Below, one piece after another: positions 32,849 to 44,889 of a stretch of DNA of 64,000 nt. The notes beneath the pieces were generated by a model. The model made no database searches and was not told the DNA's origin. It saw only the letters and a list, made by a program, of their open reading frames with translations. Source of the DNA: Rhyacophila brunnea (taxonomy: Eukaryota > Arthropoda > Insecta > Trichoptera > Rhyacophilidae); contig JAGYXB010001575.1 in the NCBI GenBank assembly GCA_022495005.1, forward strand, positions 434,001 to 498,000, read 5' to 3'. Position 1 is the stretch's first letter, and each line of letters begins with the position of its first letter. Both the position numbers and the translations under genes were made by a program.

Positions 32849-32950
32849 ACAAGTCTGTTTACTGGAAGCCAGGCGGGAACAGCGGCAATTTTCACAAATA
32901 TCGGTTATTTTCATAATTTGATTGCCGCTGGCTTCCATTAAACAGACAAG
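32849..32950. repeat. Palindromic repeat, about 100 bp
   Basis: CTGTTTACTGGAAGCCAG and AGCGGCAAT on the left return inverted as ATTGCCGCTGGCTTCC then ATTAAACAG on the right, with an insertion of GGCGGGAAC unpaired in the left arm. Confidence 0.7.
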
Positions 32951-33032
32951 AACCGTTTCTTTTTATTCGACGATATTTTAGTTTTTATATTGATAGTTGT
33001 TTTGGGCTATAAGCCCATCATTTCATCATATC

Positions 33033-33320
33033 AATATGAAGGATATAGAAGAAAATTTACTTTCGAGACTCATACAGACTCCCCCTAATGATTATGCTGG
33101 AGCAGGAGCCAAGTTCATTATCTCTGCATTAATATGTACAAATATATATTATTTTGTAATTTTTTTCAGTGGTTATATTGTATTTTTACTGATGAAAACA
33201 ATATATAATGTCTTATTATATACCCTTTGTGTAAATAAATCACGTAAAGAAAACTTACAGATTGTTTATGGGGATTGGATGTTATCTATCCACTCAATTG
33301 TATCTTGTCTATACTTGTGA
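33033..33320 (+). CDS. Unrecognised hydrophobic ORF, 95 codons from the inner ATG
   Basis: The frame 32997-33320 is open for 107 codons. From the inner methionine at 33033 it reads MKDIEENLLSRLIQTPPN, then DYAGAGAK, then about 40 mostly hydrophobic residues that could hold one or two membrane segments, and a polar tail CVNKSRKENLQIVYGDWML. The first 28 residues look protein-like (acidic helix, PP turn). A splice-acceptor-like TTTTTTTCAG lies at 33160-33169 inside the frame, so only the first part could be genuine exon. I do not recognise the protein and found no second exon. Confidence 0.2.
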   Translation, partial: NMKDIEENLLSRLIQTPPNDYAGAGAKFIISALICTNIYYFVIFFSGYIVFLLMKTIYNVLLYTLCVNKSRKENLQIVYGDWMLSIHSIVSCLYL

Positions 33321-33638
33321 AGTAGATAGATCATTCAACGTTTAGTGATAGAACATTTGTGAGTAAGTTCCGTAGAGTTACAAAATAATATCAGTTAGTC
33401 TTATCATCATTATCAGTGCCCTAACAACCAGACAAGTCGGGCGAGTTCTACTGTCATACAAGAACTTCCTCCCTTTCCGTATATCTTCCTTATTTTATAA
33501 ATATCAGTAAGTATTTATATATGGACATTTCATTATTTTAAATAATTTCACTGTATTTTTCTGTTAAAATACAACCAAGATGAAAATAATATAAAGCATT
33601 TTTTATTTAATAAACTTTAATAAAACTTGACTCCTTAG

Positions 33639-34252
33639 GGCGGACGTGTTCAGCGTGGGTCAAAATGGAGCTTTTTTTCTATTTTCAAAGCATGATCCTG
33701 GACATACCTTAAACGTTGTAGATAATCTATTTTCATAATTTTGAAGCCTTATTATCCTTTATATTTATTTTAAACATTTGATGACTGCATAAAGTATATT
33801 TATTACATAAAATTGTATTCTTTTAAACCTTTCGCTCTAATGTTTTAGAATAAAGTCATATTTCAGTACATAAATGTACGGTAATTATTGGAAGTTTTTT
33901 ACATTTATTAATTTTTACTAAAACGCATTTATAAAACCATCAGTATAATTTATGTCGACATTATTATAGTGAAATATTTACGATAAAAAATTATATTGAT
34001 AATCTATGTGATCCAAAATTTGATAAGAATTAGGCATTTTATTATTCAAAAAAATGGGCAAGATTAACACATTTGAAGATAATTCTAAAGATACTACTTA
34101 TAAGCTATGTCTTTGACCATTCAAGTGTGATAAACATCATATCTTTTGGCATTCCCCAGTGGTTAAGCTACAACATACGGCCGTAGCCATAAATTGACAA
34201 ACTATAATTGAAGTAGGGAGTAAAATTATGTTAACGCGCGTGTTTGAACATG
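33639..34252 (+). repeat. Family-B repeat, copy 2
   Basis: It runs from GCGGACGTGTTCAGCGTGGG to CGTGTTTGAACATGTAC. Relative to copies 1 and 3 it lacks the stretch with AATAATGATTGC and AAGAATAAGGTAGT near 34140, a clean internal deletion. Confidence 0.8.
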
Positions 34253-34878
34253 TACGCCATTTCCAACCACATAATATTAATAAAAAAAACAACATGTAAA
34301 TTTCACCCAAGAGTTCCAAACCCGTGACTCATGGTTGAGATAAACACTGTAGCCCCTGCGACATATACTGTACAATGATTTAAAACTTTCAACTTTATTC
34401 GTTTTCGTGTTTTTTGCTGTTGAGTATTATGACATCTTTATTTATATTCTAGTTATGTTTTTTCTTCCATTAATGATAAATTTTCGAATGTCAATGAAAT
34501 ATTCAAAAGAATAAAAAAATACCAGAAAATCATCATACCTTTTCCACCCCGAGAGATTTTCACTTCTCCGTCAATCCAATGAAAAATCCTCAGTAACAAA
34601 AGCTTTATTTTGGAAGTATTTGGGAGGCACATAGAGTCTTTTTTTTAGCCGGACTATCGTATATATAACTTTCTTCTTCCACACCAGCCCTCGATGTTTT
34701 TGCTGAAGATAAGCCTTTCCAAATTGCTGTTTTCCCTTTATGGGCAAAAACTCTAGGCCTTTCTAGAGATAATATTTTAGAGAACCGGATATTTACGTTT
34801 ATTTATTTTAGAACGTGGTTCACCCTCTTTATGTCTATTATTAATTAATCATCCATTCAAGTCATTTTGATGTATACT
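34253..34878. other. Unassigned
   Basis: No named feature. Slightly less AT-rich around 34680-34760 without a convincing frame. Confidence 0.3.
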
Positions 34879-35968
34879 GGAATCATTTTACAGTGGCATC
34901 ATGGCCACGGCAAAAGAGATTTGAGGTTATATTGGTATTGTTTGCTACAGTACCAGGGAACTCATAAATAATGAGAACTGAAATACCTAACGGGTATGGA
35001 GTAACAGGTAACCGATCTCGAGTGTAGAAGAATATGGGATAAACAAGAATGCGCTTACCATTCGTTCTGATAACTGCTCTCGATTTATGCACTGACGCAC
35101 TGAATGACTGAATATTGGTGGATTTGAAGGTTGCAACACACACTATTACACGTGTATAATGTATGGTTTATTTTTGTAGAACACTCATACATTCAAACCC
35201 CTGCGTCAAAATGTAGTATATGTAGCCTATCGTAATCTTATGTATTAAACTGTTCTGTGTATTTATTTATTTAGAAAAGAGTATAATGGCATTACAGCGA
35301 TTGGCCAATCCGTCATAATACATAATAAATACAAATTATAAAAATGACTTAATTACAAAAATAACAACCAATATAACAAGAAAGTGTGTGCTTATGTAGA
35401 TATTAAAGTAAAATGATAAATACAATTATACATTTAACCTAATTGACACGTCCATACACATGATACAGTTAATAAAAAATAAATCAACCTTTATGGTACC
35501 ATCAAATAAGTTGATTGCACGATACACAGCATCATGAAACATCACATCCGTCCTGCCACGGAGTATCATGAATACCGTAGAGTTACGAGTGATATTGGTG
35601 GGGATATGAAAATTAATATTTGCCAGTATATACGGATTATAAATGAACCCACGAAGAAGTAAAAAGAAATGCTTTAAAAGAGCAATCACTCTTCGGGTGG
35701 ACAAGGATTGCATTATAGCATACCCATAAGAAAACTAGTCGGAAAATTCATTTCATTATCATAAGGAAATAATCCATATGTCCTTAAGTAGAGAAATCTA
35801 AGAAATCTATTGTGGACTCAATCGACTCGATGTAGTATATTGGTGTATAACCTATCGGAATCTTATGTATTAATCTGTTCTGTGTACAGTACCTATTCCA
35901 ATACTAATAACACCAATATAACTTTAAATCATTTTTACGTATTTATGATGCCACTGTAAAAAGATTCC
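34879..35968. mobile_element. TIR element family J with nested LINE
   Basis: The left GGAATCATTTTACAGTGGCA and the reverse complement of the right GGAATCTTTTTACAGTGGCA agree in 19 of 20, and the match continues TCAT. The left half matches 24640-24935. A LINE fragment on the minus strand fills 35263-35829. A CAGTGGC core with inverted ends is hAT-like, but I saw no 8-bp duplication, so the superfamily is open. Confidence 0.75.
35263..35829 (-). mobile_element. Jockey/CR1-like LINE 3' fragment
   Basis: A minus frame (35713 to 35426) reads SLSTRRVIALLKHFFLL, LRGFIYNPYILANINFHIP, DAVYRAINLF, matching the SLxxRRxxxxLxFxxKxLxGxxxxPxxLxxIxFxVP pattern near the C-terminus of Jockey/CR1-type LINEs. 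Its 3' end is TTTATTTATTT on the plus strand, an AAAT-type tail. About 50 bp of target-like sequence (ATGTAGTATAT...CTGTTCTGTGTA) precedes at 35211-35261 and follows at 35830-35886 with about ten differences, an unusually long and old target duplication. Confidence 0.7.
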
Positions 35969-36728
35969 ATTATATGAAGCTTGCCCAATTATAATTTCAA
36001 AATGCTTTTAATATTGTTTTTAAAATACAATTATAGCACCTGATTACTTATCGCAAACCGTGTGATTAGATACCTGAGTACCGTTTAGGTGGCTTTTTAT
36101 AAAATATAAATTACATTCATCCGGTGGACAGTCAAAACAAAAGAGGTGTATGCAGGGGAAAAAACGCCCGAGCCGAACATGTGACCGCGGGCGCAGATAA
36201 AAAATGTGAAAAATGGTCCGTAGAAAAGTTCAACATGAATGAAAATAATGCGAGATGTGGCCCGCTCGGCAAACAACCACTTAATAATAATATGCCTCTG
36301 GGCGGCTCTCCAAACAGAAATCGGTAGTCGATTTTCGATAGAATCTAGATTAAACGTATCGGAGATTTTAAAAGAGCGTTTTGTATCTACGAATTTATCT
36401 CTGGGAGATTGGAATCGCAATTACTATATTGCTGGTCATGTGCGGCTTAATTAGATATTGAAAAATCAATCTTTTGACAAGTTGGGAGAACCACAGTTTT
36501 TGATTCAACTTTCATATAAGATTATCTTTAGCAAGTTTTTTTAGATAACGTTTGCTTTTAACCGTCGTATACAAATAATATATTGCCCTGTAAACCAAAT
36601 ACTTATTATCATAGCTAGTTATCCAATACATCTCATCCGAGTATTTGGGGTTCTTGGATATCTAGATATTTTTCTTAAAATTTCTGCGATTATTTCATTA
36701 CTTACAAATATTATCTCCCTCTCTTATA
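35969..36728. other. Unassigned with GC-richer centre
   Basis: 36120-36330 is less AT-rich (GCCCGAGCCGAACATG, GGCGGCTCTCC). Frames of 67 and 107 codons overlap on opposite strands here without a recognisable motif. Confidence 0.3.
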
Positions 36729-37110
36729 CAGTGGCGAAAAGTGGAGGTAGGCTGTTAAGATCAGCCATAAATATCGCACACTAAACTTTGTCAGTCATAC
36801 GTATTTGTTTTCATTGAAATAAGACCATAATTTATACGTATTACAATTTACAGACGGTGTTGGATAGTTTTTAAAATTCAATTAAACCCTGCGAAACCAA
36901 GCCATAATAAATAATAGTCAAAAATACTCGTATATCTATAAAATATCTAAAATTATTCAATTAAGTCATTCATAACTTTGGTTATTTTAAAGATAGAATA
37001 ATATTTTTCATCTATTATAGTTTGGTTAGGCAGGGTTCAAAAAAAATGAACCAACAATATATGTAATATGTACCAATTCTTAATCCAAAGAAACGAAATA
37101 AGTATGAATG
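36729..37110 (+). repeat. Family-D element, left part
   Basis: CAGTGGCGAAAAGTGGAGGT, GGCTGTTAAGATC, AAACTTTGTCAGTCATACGT and CAATTAAACCCTGCG are colinear with the complete element at 37178-37769. It stops without the right terminus. Confidence 0.75.
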
Positions 37111-37177
37111 ATACCAAAACTATTATGGTTATTATATATATACTCGTATATGTATTTTATGTGTACCTACTTTAGGC

Positions 37178-37769
37178 CAGTGTTGAAGGATGGAGGCAGG
37201 CTGTTAAGATCCGACATAAATAGTGCGCACTAAACTTTGTCAGTCATACGTATTCGTTTTAAAAGACTACAATGTGTAGATAGTATTTGATAGTTTTTTT
37301 AAATTCAATTAAACCTTGCATATCCAAGCCATATAATAGTCAAAAAACATTCGTTATTTATAAAATATCTAAAAGTATACCGATAAACTATAAATAATGT
37401 AGATATTTCATAGATATACTCGTACTTAAAAATATTTTTTATCGATTATGGTTTAGTTGGCAGGGCTTAATAAATTAAAAAAAAACTAACCAACACCATC
37501 TGTAACATGTACCTATCCTTAAATAAACGAAAATAAATAAATATGACTAAAAAATTGTGCACTATTTTTGTCGGATCGCCCATAGGTCATAGCATTCCTT
37601 AACTATTGTGGTTTTATTTAGACAGGGTTTAATTAGATTTTAAAAACTAACCAGCACCATCTTCACATTGTATTTTTACTTTAATGATTACAAATAAGTA
37701 TAATTGACAAAGTTTATTTTGCATTATTTATGACGAATCTTAACAACCTACCCCCATCCCTTGAGACTG
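37178..37769. mobile_element. hAT-like family-D element with 8-bp target duplication
   Basis: The left starts CAGTGTTGAAGGATGGAGGC and the reverse complement of the right starts CAGTCTCAAGGGATGGGGGT. Both run on through TGTTAAGAT, CATAAATA and AAACTTTGTCA, so the inverted repeat exceeds 80 bp. CTTTAGGC stands at 37170-37177 and again at 37770-37777, an exact 8-bp duplication. 592 bp, no transposase. Confidence 0.92.
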
Positions 37770-37787
37770 CTTTAGGCATTAAGTGCG

Positions 37788-38465
37788 GACGTGCTCAGCG
37801 TGCGTCAAAATCGAGCTGTTTTCTATTTTCAAAGCATGATCCTAGACATACCTTAAATGTTTTAGATAATCGATTTATATAATTTTGAAGCCTTATTATC
37901 TTTTATATTTATTTTAAACATTTTATGACTGCATAAAGTATTTTTATTACATAAAATAGTATTCTTTTAAACCGCTTAATCGCTCTAATATTTTAGAATA
38001 TAGTCATATTTCAGTACATAAATGTGCAGTGGTGTTAAGATTTTTTACATTTATTAATTTTTAAACGCATTTATAAACCCATCAGTATAATTTCTATTGA
38101 CATTATTATAGTGAAATATTTACGATAAAAAATTATATTGATAATCTCTGTGATCCCAAATTTACAAGAATTAGGCATTTTATTATTCAAAAAATGGGCA
38201 AGATTAACACATTTGAAGATAATTCTAAAGATAGTAATTATAAGCTATGTCTTTGACCATTCAAGTGTGATAAACATCTTACGAATAATGATTGCTTTAT
38301 AATAATTATTGACCTAAGAATAAGGTAGTGTTTTTTTTAAATACGCCATTTCTTTTGGCATTCCCCAGTGGTTAAGCTACAACATACGGCCGTAGCCATA
38401 CATTGACAAACTATACTTGAAGTAGGGAGTAAAATGATGTTAACGCGGGTGTTTGAACATGTACC
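37788..38465 (+). repeat. Family-B repeat, copy 3
   Basis: It begins GCGGACGTGCTCAGCGTGCG about ten bases after the target duplication of the family-D element and ends GGTGTTTGAACATGTACC. It keeps the AATAATGATTGC segment missing from copy 2. Confidence 0.8.
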
Positions 38466-39059
38466 TAGCCGAGTTTTTTTTTTAAACTCCATGTCAGACA
38501 TAGCAGAATAGGATAACAACTCTGTATGGATAATAATGTGAACGTTGATTTGCATTATTAATTATTTGTATTGAAAATAAGAGCAATGGACCGATTAAAG
38601 TGGTGATGTCTACTTGAGGTAACCAATATCCACCCCAGACTAAACCGCCGGAGAAGATGAATAAATATGCATTAAAAATTTATGATAAATATACTCAAAA
38701 TAACTTCGATATGGTCCATTTTCTAAGATAGATTACCGCTATCAGATTTTCTAATAACTACCACACCAACATGTCGAGGAATTTTCAACTCATAATGCAT
38801 CTGAAATTTAAACACCGAGTTCGCTGCGTGAAGCGTCTGCCTTTATTGATAAGAAATGTAACACATTATTTATATTACCAGATAATATTGTCAGAATAGT
38901 ATAAACGTTGCAGTGGAGTGCGTCAAAAATATTGATAAAAATTCTTTAACTGGATGTGTTGTTAATATGAATGAAATACATACACATATTATATCCATAA
39001 TTTGAAATACCTCATAAACATAATATTCTTATTCCCGGCACTACAATCGTATATGGGTA
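38466..39059. other. Unassigned AT-rich DNA
   Basis: No gene or repeat recognised. Confidence 0.35.
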
Positions 39060-39262
39060 ATTATTCTTTCAGCAGTGTCTGCCTCCATTCAGGTCAATCC
39101 AAGGCCGCTTCTCTTCAATTTATAATGCACAAATATACATATTCTTTCATTTTGTACGAGATCGACTAGGTATTTGTTTGCCTTTCGGTTTCCCGAATTT
39201 CAGTCTTTGACTCGTCCATCCTATACAAATGGCCCAACCATCTTAGATGATCCAATTCAATG
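39060..39262 (-). mobile_element. LINE scrap with RWLGH motif
   Basis: The minus strand at 39262-39210 reads ELDHLRWLGHLYRMDESK, the LRWLGHxxRM motif of RTE-type LINE C-termini. The rest is frameshifted. Confidence 0.65.
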
Positions 39263-40474
39263 ACTTATGAGACTTGAGAAAAATCGTGAATATCCACCGG
39301 TTAAAGCCGTTGGAATTTGACGTAAAACTATGTCTGTTAGGAGTAAAGTTGTATGATCAAAGTTAAGTAGCGAATATATTAACAATGTCTGTTAATAAAT
39401 GTAACAGCACTGTTTGCGTGAGTGTCTTCCTTATTTTTCCTGTCTATAAATCTGTCTAGCATATTCTTCAATAGTGAGTTGCATCTTTTTTACATTTCTT
39501 TTAATCTGCTCTTTTCTTATAACACATTTTCTTTGGTTATAATTCTATTTTGTCTTTTATGTGCCCAAATATCGCATTTATCGGATTTCAGCTAATGAAC
39601 TTTCACAAACTAGTTACCTAAGGCATACTTAATCAGTGCAAAATTAAACGATAACTACGTATGCATGCGAGGTTAATTATTATTGTATAACGAACACCAC
39701 ATTTATTAACGTAAGTAGGGAATTATTTGTTCCATACAAATATAGTTCAAAATACGTAGGCACTCTAACTATAGAAATAATATAAACTACGGTTTTTATT
39801 TCCATAAAATATTGATAAGATAATGAAATATATTTTTTTTCTTGTATACTAATGTATAATTATTGAAGAAAGCTTTAGTAACTTACAAATATTTTACAAG
39901 AATGAAAACTACAGCTTTTGTTTACAGAGGAATCCTTATTTAGAAACCATGTTATCCAAGCAAACTAAAAGAATATTCAATGAATTCTAGATAATTTCAA
40001 AATGTTTAAGCTTTGTGAGTAGAATTCTTAGTCCTTATAACATAATATTGAATTTTTGAAAATATACTTTGATTATTTTTGTATTCTTACAATATATTTC
40101 CACGAACATCAATTTATTTTTTAACCTCAGTACAATTATATATCATAATATTTTTATAGGCACGCGCAGTGTCGATCATTGCCACAAAGCGCGGCAATCG
40201 AATTTAAATAAATTCCTAATTTAATCTCAATCGTGAACATTGATAAAATTTATTCGATGTTGCCCACACACCAATGAATCTATCGAAGGGAGTGAATCTT
40301 GCATTTTTAATACAACGTCATTATAAAGAGATATCTATAATATTCTTTCTGATACAGTTTTGATTAATAAGTGATAACACTATTTCCAGAGTTTTTTCAT
40401 CCTATTCTCTTGCAGTATTAAAATTCAAGTTAAATATACGAAATTAAAATGCATGAAATGAATGAAAATAATTA
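39263..40474. other. Unassigned AT-rich DNA
   Basis: Nothing nameable over 1.2 kb. 40158-40205 (CACGCGCAGTGTCG, AAAGCGCGGCAATCG) is a small GC-richer patch. Confidence 0.35.
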
Positions 40475-40618
40475 CAAGATAAAAAGAACTTTTTTATATA
40501 CCTAGTTTTTAAATTTTCTGTTGAATCATATAAACTTGACAATTCTATGTGTTAATAAATACTTTTTTTGTACTTGATAGAAATACTGAATAAACATAGA
40601 ATACTGAAATGTCATTTA
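40475..40618 (-). repeat. Family-A repeat, end fragment
   Basis: AATTACAAGATAAAAAGAAC, AAATTTTCTGTTGAATCATA and TTGTACTTGATAGAAATACT match the reverse family-A copy at 46524. The other two thirds are missing. Confidence 0.7.
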
Positions 40619-41028
40619 ACAGAACAGTGACATAACAGAACAACGATAAATATAACTATGACCTTTCAGGAAAAATATAAATTTAATATTGCAATTATCC
40701 TATCTCTATTATGTTGACAGATTTTTAATAGCACAGATTTTTAATACGCCATAATAATTCAAATTACATACCTAATTTCTGCATTCCTAATCGCTAGAAA
40801 GCTTCAAATAAACGAGACTTAACTCGGTGTTGCCGGCAAGCTTAGGATATCGCATCTTAATCAATATAATATGTTCAAAATGATTGGGTGACTAGGTACA
40901 ACGAAATACTGACCTAACCTAACCTAACTTAAATAGGTTCCACAAAAATTAATGTTTCATTTTTCCCCTGGCTGTTCTGTTTTGTCACTGTTCTGTTTTG
41001 TCATGTTCTGTTTTGTCCGGTTACGATA
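40618..41028. mobile_element. Element with repeated AACAGAACA ends (tentative)
   Basis: The left has AACAGAACAGTGACATAACA then GAACAACG. The right has CTGTTCTGTTTTGTCA three times in a row (40975-41022), the inverse of the left word. Repeated short words facing each other across 400 bp suggest transposase-binding termini. CCTAACCTAACCTAA lies inside at 40914-40928. Confidence 0.4.
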
Positions 41029-41772
41029 TTTAATGTAGGTATGTATAAGAGTCAGAACGCTCCATCTCCATACCAGTTATGCAGGCGTATACCAAATTTC
41101 AACAAATGTTATGCGCTCTTCAAACTTATGCTGAGAGTGTTTAGAGAGTAACCTCACAATTCCTTGTGTGCGTATTTCTTGTTGTGTTGTAATCTATTAT
41201 AGTCAAAACTTGATGAAAAGAAACCTTCTTGCTCGCCGTAAAATGCCGCGAACTGTTTGAAAGCTGAGATTTTTTCCCTCGTAGACACAAAACAAAGTTG
41301 AGTAGGTTAAAATCAAAAGAACTTCTCTTCATCACTTAGACATTGAGATATGCTCGTAAAAATGTTAAGGTGTTTTATTTTCTTTATCCTTAAATGCATT
41401 ATGGCATCTTCAATCACATTTAATGTTTAATATTATTAAAAATGAACAGTGGCATCTATGAATAAAATCTATAACGACTTTATCAACACACTTTGTCCGC
41501 TGCCGAGAACTGCATGTTTTTAAATAAAATTTCATTCAGAAAATAAATATACACAATAATACAGTTCGTTGCTGAAAGACAACAACATGCAATTGAGGAT
41601 TTAAAGAGTGTACTGAGCTATTTGTCATTGTAACATTGTCTAAATTAAACATAATAAATTTATTTGGTCAATTTTGAATAATTTAAAACAGTGATTGTTG
41701 TGTATTTTAAAAATTGAGAGAAGGTTTTTTTTTCTTTTAACCTATTCAATTGCAATTACTGATCGTTCCATT
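41029..41772. other. Unassigned AT-rich DNA
   Basis: No feature recognised. Confidence 0.35.
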
Positions 41773-42251
41773 CATGGCCCCCACATCCTGAAGCGGGCCC
41801 CAAGGCCAGGATCTATGGCGGACCCTACCTATGACTAAGATTAAGGGCAGTGTGATTTTCTACATTGGTATTCCCCAAGTGGTTTCCATGGAACCCCAGT
41901 GTTAATGGTATTCCTTGTATTTTTAGCGATTTTTAAATAAATCTAGTTGATTTATTGAGTTGTCAGCACTCATTTTGTAAGTCGAAGTCAGGAAACACAG
42001 TTAAAATAATTATAAATTAAAATTTCACGCGTGAATTAGAAGTTAATTATATAAATCATTATATTATAATATTTATACATGTTAATAATCAATTAAGAAA
42101 ATAGCGCCGCAGGCGACTTTTTTGTGTCGGCAAATTTGTGGTGTGTGTTTTCCTCACATAACTGGTCGACTTGCAACACCGGGCCCTTTCTAAGCCCTCG
42201 CCCCCAGGCTAGAGCCCTGTCACCTCCCCCCCCCCCGTGTGAGGTCCATGG
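41773..42251. mobile_element. MITE family H, copy 3
   Basis: CATGGCCCCCACATCCTG on the left and GTGTGAGGTCCATGG on the right. It contains a C homopolymer at about 42224-42235 and the shared ACTGGTCGAC...CACCGGGCC block. Confidence 0.7.
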
Positions 42252-43111
42252 TTCCATTACTAAGGAACTACCTGGCTTGAAAAGCTCAGCTGACGTAATT
42301 TTTATCCCGTGTTTCACCACACAAGCAAATATATATATTTTTGGAAACTAGGTATAAATAATTGCAAAAATTATTTAAATAGTATAATAATAGCCCGTTA
42401 TCGTTTCATTATGAGATGTATACAATTTTAAATGAAATTTTACCGTGTATGATAGAGCTTTTAGGTCAAATGTTAACTTCAATAATCAAAACATGAAGAT
42501 AATGCTTATGGAGCCCGTAAGTATAGCACGTGGATATATTTTTAAACCGATAAAAAGTTATTCATCTCAAGCCCACGTTTTGACCTTTTGTCTGGCTTTC
42601 TTCTAGCTCCAGTAACTAATATTTCACATATCTATGTAAGTGATAAATATGATTACATCGGTTATGGATCCGTTGAAATGTTACCAGATAATTTTATATT
42701 GTTATGAATCAAAACGATACACATGAATTTTTTAACACACATAATTCAAACATCCCAAAATATTATAAGTATTTTGCTTAAAACTATATTATATAACTCA
42801 GGGAAATAATGCTAAAGAAAGAGGGTATTGTCCGGCTATATCACGCCATTTTATTTGCATATGACGCACGGTAGGTATAAGCTCAATTTTAGTATTATTA
42901 ACTTACCAATGAAACGTTATACCGTCATCTTACTTCTCAGTATGTCTACCACATAACACAAAACTGTGTTATTTTCTATTAACCCCCTTTAATTAAACCC
43001 CTATTTTCTACTACACAAACTAATTTAAAATATTGACTAGTAATTTTATATTTAGCAGAAAAGAACTAATTATGTATTTTTTAGGTTTGTTTTCTCAAGT
43101 CAATCTTCAAA
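42252..43111. other. Unassigned AT-rich DNA
   Basis: No feature recognised. Confidence 0.35.
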
Positions 43112-43545
43112 TGTGTCAATCTTGCCCATTTTATGAATAATAAAATGCCTAATTCTTGTCAAATTTGGGATCACAGATATTATCAATATAATTTTTTATC
43201 GTAAATATTTCACTATAATAATGTCGACATAAATTATACTAATGGTTTTGTAAATGCGTTTAAAAATTAATAAATCTAAAAAATTTTAACACCACTTCAC
43301 ATGGACGTACTGAAATATGACTATATTCTAAAACATTAGAGCGTAAGGTTTAAAAGAATACTATTTTATGTAATAAAAATACTTTATGCAGTCACCAAAA
43401 TGTTTAAAATAAACAAAAATGATAATAAGGCTTCAAAATTATAGAAACAGATTATCTACAACGTTTGAGTAATGTTTAGGGTTATGCTCTGAAAATACCA
43501 TAAAAGCTCCATTTTGACCTACGCTGAGCATGTGGGCCGTTAAAC
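43112..43545 (-). repeat. Family-B repeat, copy 4, truncated
   Basis: AATCTTGCCCATTTTATG...CAAAATTATAG...ACCTACGCTGAGCATGTGG matches copy 1 in the same orientation, but the segment with ACATACGGCCGTA is missing. Confidence 0.75.
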
Positions 43546-44877
43546 TAATGTTCACCAGTTTCACTCTAGCTATACTAAAATTTTTGTTCATTTATGTCTT
43601 CTATCTTACTATAATGCCCATTGCCGAGATTATATCACTCGTATTTATGGTTAGTTTTTGTTCAGGAATTGATATGCAATGATTTTTATTCAAATAAAAA
43701 ATTAATTAAAATTTGGTGTTGAAGATGTTGGTGATGAATAGGTCGGGGATTGTTGAGTGGATCGAGGTGAGCGTTTAAAATAAATACAATGACAGGTGTG
43801 AAGTTAACTGTGCAAAGTAATACGCGGTAGGGTCTGTTCAGTCCGGGGCATTCTGATAGTATGTACCACCTCTGAGGAGTGCTGGTAGAGTGCCATATCC
43901 CATCAACTGTGACTCGCTATTTATTGAAATGAACATTCGATAAATTGCGGTAAGCTATTGATGTATGTTACAATTGGATAAAATGATGATAACCACATTT
44001 CTGCCACCTCGCAGTATTTTGCTAACAAGACGTCAGGTTGTTGACCCTTATCGACGTATGTCACACTTGCAAAATGTGCTGACCGTAGATGAAGCGATAT
44101 GAGAAAAATGCCAAATTTGCAGATTATTGCGTTATTGTAATCGTGGAGCATTTGTTGACAAGGCCTGGGGTTGTTGACCCTCACAAAAGTTTATATTTTT
44201 TAATATTTTAATAAAAAAAAAATAATGTCATATAAATATAACCCTGAACCTACACAATCTTTATTTAATTTATAAATTAATTTAGGATACATTTAATTAA
44301 TACTGAATTCTAAAAATATATAACCCCGTTGTATAATGCTTGAGGTACTATATTCTCATACAGGAGGTTACAAGTTTGATCGATTTCCACATACGGGTAA
44401 ATAAAATAAACTGTAAAATGTCAAAAATGAGAATTTTAATTAATTGTAAATAAACCACAGAACCTCGCTCGTACTAGCCCGATGATTCACCGAACTAGCT
44501 TCTACAAAACAATATTATATTATAAACAAATTATTATTTTGGTTGTTTCTAATCCAATCATATTTTTTTCTAATTCATATAAGGCACGTGACAAGGAGGG
44601 TCTTTTCAAATTCTTTGAAAGGATTAATATCAAAAGGTATTTTGTGATTCGATTAAACCAAATCAAATTCAATTGATTCAGAAATGTGTTAAATTGGTTG
44701 ACTGTGTTAAATTAAATTTTGATAGGATTAAAAAATTCAATTTGTGTTGGTTGACCTGCGGTATTCAAGTTTATAATAATATATTATTTTCATCTTATAG
44801 AATGATACCTACCTGATGCTATACAATGTTATATATTTTTACAAGATATTTATTAAGAAACATAGTATTATGGCATT
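43546..44877. other. Unassigned
   Basis: The phrase GGTTGTTGACCCT occurs at 44036 and 44170 in the same orientation. Otherwise nothing nameable. Confidence 0.3.
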
Positions 44878-44889
44878 ATGATGCTATAT

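Noticed and set aside
34137..38555. Repeated peptide VCCSLTTGECQK on the minus strand at 34137 and 38337 as a conserved protein
   Set aside because: Both frames run through family-B repeat DNA; copy 1 at 5990 breaks the frame. Shared DNA explains the shared peptide.
42124..42351. 75-codon frames on both strands at 42093-42351
   Set aside because: They read through the GC-rich end of a family-H MITE including a C homopolymer; no motif and no conservation with the other H copies.
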